Shown here in pieces: positions 54,033 through 61,377 of a stretch of DNA of 64,000 nt. Under the pieces are notes generated by a model. It was not told where the DNA came from. It searched no databases and saw only the letters and a list, made by a program, of their open reading frames with translations. Positions within the stretch are counted from its first letter, which is position 1, and each line of letters begins with the position of its first letter. The stretch covers positions 129,001-193,000 of the forward strand of contig NZ_OY776411.1 of assembly GCF_963675585.1 (NCBI RefSeq), given 5' to 3'. Origin of the DNA: an uncultured Draconibacterium sp. (GTDB taxonomy: Bacteria > Bacteroidota > Bacteroidia > Bacteroidales > Prolixibacteraceae). Made by a program: the position numbers and the translations under genes.

Positions 54033-54208
54033 TTTTCTAATTTTTTAATTGTATTACACTTTTGATTTTACTCCTCGCGGTTTTTTCTGTCTCAACGGAA
54101 TTTTTCGACAAAACACCTTACTAAAAGAAAATCAACTATTTACACTCCTTATTTCTAAGGATAATAATCGGGACTGCAAAAGTATTTTCTTTTTTCGTAA
54201 ATCCAAAG
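54033..54208 (-). promoter_or_regulatory. rplM operon promoter and structured leader
   Basis: This covers the promoter half of the 400-base divergent region between rplM and ftsX. On the minus strand a -33 TTTG (54205-54208) and a -7 TACTTTTG (54177-54184) are 20 bases apart, an exact Bacteroidota promoter. The leader of about 140 bases contains the small hairpin CCTTA-GAAA-TAAGG (54147-54160) and a later C/G-rich stretch near GACAGAAAAAACCGCGAGG. Such leaders often carry a ribosomal-protein autoregulation site; this one is unproven. The rest of the region (54209-54432) shows only the ftsX promoter. Confidence 0.6.
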
Positions 54209-54400
54209 AAATAACAATCAAATTTTCAATTAGTTAAATGCTTTTTTGGCTATTTGCGAATCAAAACTTACAAATACCACATAAAAAGCTGATTGTCAAC
54301 TACAACAAACAATCCGCACACAATAAATGCATTTGTTTTAATGTTAATAAAACGTTTTATAATTCAATCTCAATCAAATAAGCCAACTGTTTACTATTTT

Positions 54401-54408
54401 TACTTTTG
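54401..54408 (+). promoter_or_regulatory. ftsX promoter -7 element
   Basis: TACTTTTG matches TAnnTTTG exactly and lies 25 bases before the ftsX ATG. It would drive the ftsX-DUF3098-uppP-truB operon. No clear -33 TTTG is seen at 19-21 bases. Confidence 0.5.
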
Positions 54409-54432
54409 TAGTACACTGAAATTATTCAAAGC

Positions 54433-55311
54433 ATGGCGAATTCGACACCAAAACGATTAAAAAAACGATTCCTAAACTCATGGATAACATCGTTAATTAG
54501 TATATCGTTGGTTCTTATTCTGCTCGGAACCTTAAGTATTGTATTACTAAATGCACGACATCTTTCGGAATATGTTCGGGAAAAAATTGGTTTCACCCTT
54601 GTTTTAAAAGACAATTTAAAAGAGGTTGAAATAATACGCTTGCAAAAAACATTAAACGCCAGCAAATACGTAAAATCAACTCGTTTTATCGACAAAGAAA
54701 CTGCAGCAAAAGAATTAACTGAAGAACTGGGTGAAGATTTTTCCGGTTTTCTGGGCTACAATCCTTTGTTTGCTTCGCTCGATGTAAAACTTTACGCTCC
54801 CTACACCAGCTCCGACAGCTTGCTCCGTTTGGAACAGGTTTTTCTGGCTTATCCGCAGGTTTCGGAAGTATATTATCAAAAAGATCTGGTTAGTTTAATA
54901 AACAAAAACGTAAGAAAAATCAGCATCATCCTCGTGATTATAAGTGCCTTACTAACTTTCATATTTTTTGGACTTATTAATAATACAATCCGCATTTTAA
55001 TTTATTCTGAACGTTTTACCATAAATACGATGCAAATGGTGGGAGCTTCTAAAAACTTTATTCGAAAGCCATTTTTGCGCCGTAGTTTATTGCTTGGAAT
55101 TTATGGTTCGGTACTTGCCAACACTGTTCTTATTTTTGCAATATATACCTACAAAAAAGAACTGCAGGGATTAATAACCTACAACGATTTTTCGACAACC
55201 CTGGTTATGGCAGCATTGGTTTTTGTACTCGGTGTGCTCATTTCTTTTTTATCAACTTGGTTTGCGTTAAACAAATTCCTCCGCCTGAAATTTGATGAGT
55301 TGTTTTATTAG
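54433..55311 (+). CDS. ftsX: cell division protein FtsX
   Basis: 292 residues with four membrane helices (about 15-37, 160-180, 215-235, 255-278), a cytoplasmic start (STPKRLKKRFLNSWITS) and the periplasmic domain containing TRFIDKETAAKELTEELG. It is the transmembrane partner of FtsE in the ABC-type complex that activates murein hydrolases at the septum. No ftsE lies next to it, as is usual in Bacteroidota. It heads an operon with DUF3098, uppP and truB. Confidence 0.93.
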   Translation: MANSTPKRLKKRFLNSWITSLISISLVLILLGTLSIVLLNARHLSEYVREKIGFTLVLKDNLKEVEIIRLQKTLNASKYVKSTRFIDKETAAKELTEELGEDFSGFLGYNPLFASLDVKLYAPYTSSDSLLRLEQVFLAYPQVSEVYYQKDLVSLINKNVRKISIILVIISALLTFIFFGLINNTIRILIYSERFTINTMQMVGASKNFIRKPFLRRSLLLGIYGSVLANTVLIFAIYTYKKELQGLITYNDFSTTLVMAALVFVLGVLISFLSTWFALNKFLRLKFDELFY

Positions 55312-55341
55312 TTATCTTTACGCCAATTATTTTCAAGAACA

Positions 55342-55608
55342 ATGGCGAAAAAAGTAAAAGAAGTAAAAACAGCAAACGAAACAGCAGGTTTTGCCCTCGG
55401 TAAAGAGAATTATAAATTAATGGCTATTGGCTTTGCCATAATTGTTGTAGGATTTATTTTACTATCGGGAGGTGGCAGCGACGATCCAAACGTTTTTAGT
55501 GAAGATATTTTTAATTTTCGAAGGCTTACGATTGCTCCAATTGTACTTCTAATTGGATTCATATTCGAGATTTATGCCATTATGAAAAAACCCAAAGAAG
55601 ATAACTAA
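55342..55608 (+). CDS. DUF3098 family small membrane protein
   Basis: 88 residues. Two hydrophobic helices (about 29-47, LMAIGFAIIVVGFILLSGG, and 62-81, IAPIVLLIGFIFEIYAIM) and the GGGSDDPNVFSEDIFNFRR linker between them are the DUF3098 pattern. This family occurs almost only in Bacteroidota and is conserved between ftsX and uppP. Its function is unknown; the context suggests envelope or division. It follows ftsX after 30 bases. Confidence 0.9.
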   Translation: MAKKVKEVKTANETAGFALGKENYKLMAIGFAIIVVGFILLSGGGSDDPNVFSEDIFNFRRLTIAPIVLLIGFIFEIYAIMKKPKEDN

Positions 55609-55619
55609 GCTACTTTTTT

Positions 55620-56399
55620 ATGAATGCATTTCAGGCATTTTTACTTGGAATTATCCAGGGACTTACCGAATTTTTACCCGTTAGTTCCAGTGGTCACCTC
55701 GAAATTGGGCATGCCTTTTTAAATATTAAGGAAGAAAACAACTTACTTTTTGTTTTAACAGTTCATGTGGCAACGGTACTCAGCACAATTGTTGTTTTCC
55801 GGAAAGACATTATCCAACTTGTTAAAGATCTCTTTAAATTTGAGAAAAACGAGTCCACAACTTATATCTTTAAACTTCTTTTTTCCTCCATTCCGATAAT
55901 AATTGTTGGTTTATTGTTTAAAGAAGAAATTGAATCGTTTTTTACCGGCAACCTGTTTTTTGTTGGTTGCATGTTACTGTTTACTGCATGTTTGCTGGCC
56001 CTTTCGCATTTTGTAAAAAAGAACGACGGTAAAATAACCTATTTTAAAGCGCTGATAATTGGAATAGCACAAACCATAGCAGTTTTACCCGGAATTTCGC
56101 GAAGTGGAAGTACAATTGCAACCGGCCTTTTATTGGGAGTTAAAAAGGAAGATGTTGCCCGGTTTTCATTCTTAATGGTTTTAATTCCGATATTGGGCGC
56201 AGCTTTTATGGACATAATAAGTGGTGATTTGAGCACCGCAAAAATGGAAACAGTTCCGTTAATTATCGGCTTTGTTGCAGCCTTTATTTCCGGTCTTCTT
56301 GCCTGCTCCTGGATGATTCAGGTTGTAAAACGCGGAAAACTAATTTATTTCGCTATTTATTGTTCTCTTATTGGTCTTATTGCTATCTTTGCAGCCTAA
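55620..56399 (+). CDS. uppP: undecaprenyl-diphosphatase UppP (BacA)
   Basis: 259 residues with about seven membrane helices. The active-site motifs are LTEFLPVSSSGHLEIG near residue 17-32 and VLPGISRSGSTIATGLLLG (about 149-167). It removes the terminal phosphate from undecaprenyl pyrophosphate, recycling the lipid carrier for peptidoglycan and O-antigen, with bacitracin resistance on overexpression. It starts 11 bases after the DUF3098 gene and is followed by truB. Confidence 0.96.
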   Translation: MNAFQAFLLGIIQGLTEFLPVSSSGHLEIGHAFLNIKEENNLLFVLTVHVATVLSTIVVFRKDIIQLVKDLFKFEKNESTTYIFKLLFSSIPIIIVGLLFKEEIESFFTGNLFFVGCMLLFTACLLALSHFVKKNDGKITYFKALIIGIAQTIAVLPGISRSGSTIATGLLLGVKKEDVARFSFLMVLIPILGAAFMDIISGDLSTAKMETVPLIIGFVAAFISGLLACSWMIQVVKRGKLIYFAIYCSLIGLIAIFAA

Positions 56400-56445
56400 T
56401 TTTTGGGAAAATCCAATCAACTGGCTGAAATATAGATTCTTACAC

Positions 56446-57159
56446 ATGCCCGTATTCAAAAAGACATACGACTTCCTTGCGGGAGAAATTTTACTATTCG
56501 ACAAAGAGCTGGAATGGACTTCGTTTGATGTTGTAAATCGTGTGCGTTACATTTTATGCCGGAAGCTTGGCATAAAAAAAATGAAAGTCGGACATGCCGG
56601 TACGCTTGATCCGCTGGCAACAGGACTTGTTATTCTTTGCACAGGCAAAGCAACCAAAAAAATTGAAGAGCTTCAATTGGGAGAAAAAGAATACCTTGCA
56701 AGTATAAAAATTGGAGCAACCACTCCTTCGTTCGATTTGGAAACCGAAGAAGACAGTACCAGCGATTATTCGCACGTTACTAGGGAAAAGCTTGAAGCTG
56801 CAGTTCAGAAATTTATTGGAGAGATTGATCAGACACCTCCTGTTTTTTCGGCTGTAAAAGTAAAAGGACGAAGAGCATTTGATTATGCAAGAAATGGCGA
56901 AGATGTAAAACTAAGCGCCAAAAGAATTGTTATAGATAAGATTGATATAGAAAAATTTGATTTGCCGGAAGTGAAACTAAGAATCACGTGCGGCAAAGGA
57001 ACATATATTCGAGCTTTGGCCCGCGACATTGGCGAAGAGTTACAATGCGGTGCATATTTAACGGCTCTTGAACGCACAAGAATTGGAAATTATAGTATTA
57101 CTGATGCTTTCAAGGTAAATTATTTCCTCGAAAACTTAACTTTAAATGAAACTATCTGA
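56446..57159 (+). CDS. truB: tRNA pseudouridine(55) synthase TruB
   Basis: 237 residues from MPVFKKTYDFLAGEILLF, which is the family-like start; the frame is open 25 codons upstream but that part overlaps uppP and reads as noise. The catalytic aspartate is in VGHAGTLDPLATGLVILCTG (about residue 48-67), with VFSAVKVKGRRAFDYAR and KGTYIRALARDIG following. It makes pseudouridine 55 in the T loop of tRNA. It is shorter than E. coli TruB (314) because the PUA domain is missing, as usual in this phylum. The gene follows uppP after 46 bases. Confidence 0.94.
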   Translation: MPVFKKTYDFLAGEILLFDKELEWTSFDVVNRVRYILCRKLGIKKMKVGHAGTLDPLATGLVILCTGKATKKIEELQLGEKEYLASIKIGATTPSFDLETEEDSTSDYSHVTREKLEAAVQKFIGEIDQTPPVFSAVKVKGRRAFDYARNGEDVKLSAKRIVIDKIDIEKFDLPEVKLRITCGKGTYIRALARDIGEELQCGAYLTALERTRIGNYSITDAFKVNYFLENLTLNETI

Positions 57160-57208
57160 AAATTCGGCGGTGCACTAAAAATTGTTTCAAAATATCGGCA
57201 AAGTGTAT

Positions 57209-57216
57209 TATTTTTG
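57209..57216 (+). promoter_or_regulatory. queA promoter -7 element
   Basis: TATTTTTG, an exact TAnnTTTG match, 40 bases before the queA ATG. A TTG at 57182-57184 lies about 24 bases upstream, slightly longer than the usual spacing. It suggests that queA is transcribed separately from truB as well as by readthrough. Confidence 0.45.
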
Positions 57217-57256
57217 TCAATTACTTAAAAAAGAAATACTTAAAAAGAAATAGCAT

Positions 57257-58306
57257 ATGAAATTATCAAAATTCAAGTATGAACTTGATCCGGAAAGAAT
57301 TGCTTTACACCCGGCCGACAATCGTGACGAGTCGAAATTAATGGTTTTAAACAGGGCCACACGAACCATCGAACACAAGTTATTTAAAGACCTACTTGAC
57401 TATTTTGATGATGAAGATATTATGGTATTTAACGACACCAAAGTATTTCCGGCACGTTTATATGGTAACAAAGAAAAAACGGGAGCCGAAATTGAAGTGT
57501 TCCTGCTTCGCGAATTAAACCGCGAGCAAAGACTTTGGGATGTTTTGGTTGACCCTGCCCGAAAAATAAGAATTGGCAATAAACTGTACTTTGGCGAAGA
57601 TGATTTACTGGTTGCTGAGGTAATTGATAATACTACATCGCGCGGACGTACATTGCGCTTTTTGTTTGACGGGCCATACGATGAGTTTAAGCAAACACTC
57701 TATGGATTAGGAGAAACTCCGCTTCCAAGAACCATAAACCGCCCGGTACAACCTGAAGACAAAGATCGTTACCAAACCATTTTTGCCAAACACGAGGGAG
57801 CAGTTGCTGCACCAACAGCAGGCCTGCATTTTAGCCGCGAATTGCTTAAACGTCTTGAAATAAAAGGCATTGACTTTTCGTACATTACGCTTCATGTTGG
57901 TTTAGGAAATTTCCGCAGTGTGGATGTGGAAGATCTTACCAAACACAAAATGGATTCGGAACAAATCTGGATAAAAGACGAAACCTGTGAAATCGTGAAT
58001 TCAGCCAAACAAAAGAAACGTAATGTTTGTGCGGTTGGAACAACTGTTATGCGGACACTGGAAAGTTCTGTTTCAACTCAGGGTTTCTTAAAACCGTTTG
58101 AAGGCTGGACAAATAAATTCATTTTCCCTCCATACGATTTTAGTGTAGCCAACTCAATGGTTACAAATTTCCATTTGCCATACTCAACCTTATTAATGAT
58201 GGTTGCTGCTTTTGGCGGATACGATTTTGTAATGGAAGCTTACCGCGAAGCCTTAAAGAACGATTATCGTTTTGGAACGTATGGTGACGCCATGTTGATT
58301 ATATAG
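57257..58306 (+). CDS. queA: tRNA preQ1(34) S-adenosylmethionine ribosyltransferase-isomerase
   Basis: 349 residues, standard length. The family signatures are [64 protein letters not shown] and [20 protein letters not shown]. It transfers and isomerises the ribosyl part of SAM to preQ1 at tRNA position 34, giving epoxyqueuosine. No other queuosine genes are in the window. It follows truB after 97 bases. Confidence 0.97.
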   Translation: MKLSKFKYELDPERIALHPADNRDESKLMVLNRATRTIEHKLFKDLLDYFDDEDIMVFNDTKVFPARLYGNKEKTGAEIEVFLLRELNREQRLWDVLVDPARKIRIGNKLYFGEDDLLVAEVIDNTTSRGRTLRFLFDGPYDEFKQTLYGLGETPLPRTINRPVQPEDKDRYQTIFAKHEGAVAAPTAGLHFSRELLKRLEIKGIDFSYITLHVGLGNFRSVDVEDLTKHKMDSEQIWIKDETCEIVNSAKQKKRNVCAVGTTVMRTLESSVSTQGFLKPFEGWTNKFIFPPYDFSVANSMVTNFHLPYSTLLMMVAAFGGYDFVMEAYREALKNDYRFGTYGDAMLII

Positions 58307-58325
58307 AAATACATATCTATAAAAC

Positions 58326-58362
58326 AAAAAGCCGCAAAGGATTTAATCTTTGCGGCTTTTTT
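58326..58362. terminator. bidirectional terminator between queA and the DUF3352-like gene
   Basis: The stem AAAGCCGCAAAG pairs with CTTTGCGGCTTT around an 8-base loop, with an A run before and a T run after, placed between two convergent genes. A strong terminator for both strands. Confidence 0.9.
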
Positions 58363-58380
58363 ATTTATCGTTTTTCTGCT

Positions 58381-61173
58381 CTACTCCAAAATGTAATTGT
58401 ACAAGCTACCTTCCGAACTCCCCACAACCAAATTCAGTTGTGCATTCGTAAGTTTTCCTATCGAGAATTCACTGTTCCCCGACAGCGGAAATCCATCGTG
58501 AAGTTTGCCGTTTGAATCAAACAAATAAATCTGATTGGCTTCCGCATCAGTTACACCAATCTTTTTTTGTCTCCCCGAAAATGAATATAGATTTGCGACA
58601 GGCAGTAGCGTATTGTCAAATTTCTCGGAGAATAGTTCTTTTCCGTTTTCATCCATTACAATTAGCTCTTTCCCATCAACAAAAACAAAATCCGGAACTC
58701 CGTTTCCGTTTACATCATCAACTGTAAAAAAGTGATTTTTACTAAAGTTGTCCGTTTTCTTTTCTGCATATTTTCCGTCAAAAAACAAATAATAGACTTT
58801 GCCAGATTGATCGGTCGCAACAATTTTGGCAATTTGATCGGTATTTAACACCAGTGGATTATTGCTGTTCTCGAAGCGTGCAGCACAATCAACCCTTGTT
58901 AATCCCTGACGGTTTTGAATGTATATTTTCGATTTGTCTTTAAAAACGATGTAATCTTTGTTATTCACCCTAAAATGCTGTACCGGAGTCGTAACTATAC
59001 TGCTGGTTTTATCAAACGCCCATCCGTTTATAATACTCCCCTCGTGACTGTAGGCATAAACTTTCAGGTTTTCACAAGCTACAAAAAAGCGGTATTTGTG
59101 ATTGTTGTCGTAATCAAAAACTCCCACCCCGTTTGTTGCAGGCGACTTAAACAGTATCGGAAATTTTGCAACGTTAGTCCCGTTTCTATCGAGCAAATAA
59201 AGTTTGTCGCTAGTATTAAACAAATATTGCAAACGTCCATTTCCGTAATAATCAACCTGGTGTATTTCGCCCAGAATTTTGCCTTTTATCGGAGCACTCC
59301 AAACTTGTTTCCCGTCTGCAGCAACTAGATGCAGCTGATTGTCGTTGGTCTGCACAATAATTTCATTCGACGATTTATTGGTATGATTGATTACAATAAG
59401 AGGTTTGCCGCCAATTGTGGAGCCCATATCGCTCTGCCACGAAGCCCTTGCTTCAGTTTTGGGTTTTGTGCTGTATCTGAGGTTAATCGAATTAAAATAG
59501 ATTTTCTTCTCGCAAACCACCTGCCAGCTTAATGCATCAAATTTCCGAAACAAATCTTCATTTTCGTTAAGCGACTTACTAATGTTTTGATTAAACAAAG
59601 TGGAGTGCATACCATAGATTCTGTTTACATTAACATACGCATTTATGTTGGCCCTGTTTTCATTGTAATCTTTAAATTCAATGTAATTTTTATTCCGATA
59701 CAACGAAGTCTCATCAATCATATCGTTTAAATACTTATGTAAGGTTTCTTGCGAATTTCCAAATACCAGATTATTGTCCCAGGATATGACGTACTTTGCT
59801 TCGGCAAATCCAAAACTTTTGCCCAACCAAATTCCGGGCAAAGAAGGATATGGGAACGAATAAACAGAGTATGTTTTCCCATCTTTCGCTTTAAAACCAG
59901 AATACAAGGTGGCAAACTCAATATTTTTACCTGCCGCATAATTTTGCAACATTTCTTCGAGAGATGCCCGGCTTTCGTTTTCAGAATTGGTACTGATTAT
60001 AAACAACGAACTCGATGAACCGGCTTGTCCCGAAACTGAAGTAATTGCAGCAACAACCCGATCTTTTACCAAAGCTTTTAACCGTGTCCGGCTTTCGTCT
60101 CTTAAACCTTCCCTTACTTTTTTAAGCCTTCCTTCGCGTTCAAAGTAAGCTGCAGAGTGTTCAAAATACTTTTCAAGATTTTGAAAGAACAGGTCTTTGT
60201 TGGCAAATGTAAAACTTATAAAAAACGATGTGTTATCGGGCAAAATCCGATCGGCCTGACAACTTACGGGCTCCTGCCCTTCGAATACCGCTAAAAAGTT
60301 ATTCAGCGAATCATCGGCAGCCGTAATACCATTCAACGAAATCCGATCGGTATCAAACGACATGTCCAGTTCACTCCAACTGGCGTAGGTTTTTATTCCT
60401 TGCACCGCTCTTTTTAAATTGCTTTTTACAGTTTGCCCAAACTCATTCACCTCCGACTGAGTTGTAGGATTCAGATAATTTGCCCACAATTCAGGGAATC
60501 GGGTGTGATTTATGTACCACGAAATTTCGGATTGCCCCGTAACCGTTTTATTCACCATCCTAAAAAAACTGTTATCGGTGATATTCTGCGAACTTAATTG
60601 CCGTATGCTTTTTTCCACAAGAATTGGGTCGGGGCTAATTATCAGCAAACCATCTACAGCACAATAGTGCATGCTTTTTTTACCTGCTTCAATGTTCACG
60701 TCAACAATTCGGGCGCCATCGTATTTTCTGGCCTGGAATGCCGACACCGGAACATTCAACAACTTTTCCATTAGCTTTTCAAAACCTTTGAGTTCATTGG
60801 CGCTTTTAAGTTCAGTAACAATAAGTGGCTTTAAAACATTCTCACCAATAAAGTCGAGTGCCAAAACAACCGGCTTCTTCGCCAAATCGTTCTGAATTTC
60901 TTTATCGCCTTTTATGGTTAAATCGGTTTCTTTTATTTTTTCTACCAACCAGGCAAAATCATCAAGCCCGGCAAGTTCCTGCACAATTGGATTTTCGGTA
61001 GGAATTACCCTTAACGACTCAAACTCTACAAACACCGGTGCTGTTACAGGCACGGCTTTGTACAGCGATGTTTCTTTTGAGAATACAACATCGTCTTTGG
61101 TGAAATAAATAAATCCGGCAACAGCAGCAAGCACTGCAAATAGTATGATTATGAGGCTCTTTTTCATTCCCAA
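58381..61173 (-). CDS. large envelope protein, DUF3352-like N-terminus and propeller-like C-terminus
   Basis: 930 residues with an N-terminal membrane anchor (KKSLIIILFAVLAAVAGFIYF) and the rest outside the cytoplasm. Residues about 30-560 resemble the DUF3352 pattern (VPVTAPVFVEFESL, ISPDPILVEKSIRQL, YINHTRFPELW). Residues about 600-930 contain repeated blades such as LQYLFNTSDKLYLLDRNGT, YRFFVACENLKVYAYSHEG and VPDFVFVDGKELIVMDENGK, resembling PQQ/FG-GAP propellers. This fused arrangement is conserved-looking but of unknown function. It is monocistronic, ending in the shared terminator with queA. Confidence 0.75.
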   Translation of the reverse strand: MGMKKSLIIILFAVLAAVAGFIYFTKDDVVFSKETSLYKAVPVTAPVFVEFESLRVIPTENPIVQELAGLDDFAWLVEKIKETDLTIKGDKEIQNDLAKKPVVLALDFIGENVLKPLIVTELKSANELKGFEKLMEKLLNVPVSAFQARKYDGARIVDVNIEAGKKSMHYCAVDGLLIISPDPILVEKSIRQLSSQNITDNSFFRMVNKTVTGQSEISWYINHTRFPELWANYLNPTTQSEVNEFGQTVKSNLKRAVQGIKTYASWSELDMSFDTDRISLNGITAADDSLNNFLAVFEGQEPVSCQADRILPDNTSFFISFTFANKDLFFQNLEKYFEHSAAYFEREGRLKKVREGLRDESRTRLKALVKDRVVAAITSVSGQAGSSSSLFIISTNSENESRASLEEMLQNYAAGKNIEFATLYSGFKAKDGKTYSVYSFPYPSLPGIWLGKSFGFAEAKYVISWDNNLVFGNSQETLHKYLNDMIDETSLYRNKNYIEFKDYNENRANINAYVNVNRIYGMHSTLFNQNISKSLNENEDLFRKFDALSWQVVCEKKIYFNSINLRYSTKPKTEARASWQSDMGSTIGGKPLIVINHTNKSSNEIIVQTNDNQLHLVAADGKQVWSAPIKGKILGEIHQVDYYGNGRLQYLFNTSDKLYLLDRNGTNVAKFPILFKSPATNGVGVFDYDNNHKYRFFVACENLKVYAYSHEGSIINGWAFDKTSSIVTTPVQHFRVNNKDYIVFKDKSKIYIQNRQGLTRVDCAARFENSNNPLVLNTDQIAKIVATDQSGKVYYLFFDGKYAEKKTDNFSKNHFFTVDDVNGNGVPDFVFVDGKELIVMDENGKELFSEKFDNTLLPVANLYSFSGRQKKIGVTDAEANQIYLFDSNGKLHDGFPLSGNSEFSIGKLTNAQLNLVVGSSEGSLYNYILE

Positions 61174-61326
61174 TAAATTTTCTTCAAAAGTAATAAGAGC
61201 AAAATTCTAAAACATCTCTTTTTCAATTTTATAATGAAAAATTAATTGTTAATAATTGTGTGATGTAAAACCCTGTATCAACAGAACGTCACAGCCTTTA
61301 AAATATTGGATTCGGGTAAATGGAAT

Positions 61327-61354
61327 AAAAAAAGGCCGAATCAATGATTCGGCC
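61327..61354 (-). terminator. terminator of infB
   Basis: A perfect 9-base-pair stem (GGCCGAATC with GATTCGGCC) and 3-base loop. On the minus strand it is followed by TTTTTTTATT, 24 bases past the infB stop. Confidence 0.9.
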
Positions 61355-61377
61355 CTTAAATATATAAGATTCTTTTT

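Noticed and set aside
56371-56445. 25-codon N-terminal extension of TruB
   Set aside because: It overlaps uppP in another frame and does not resemble TruB; the start at 56446 fits the family.
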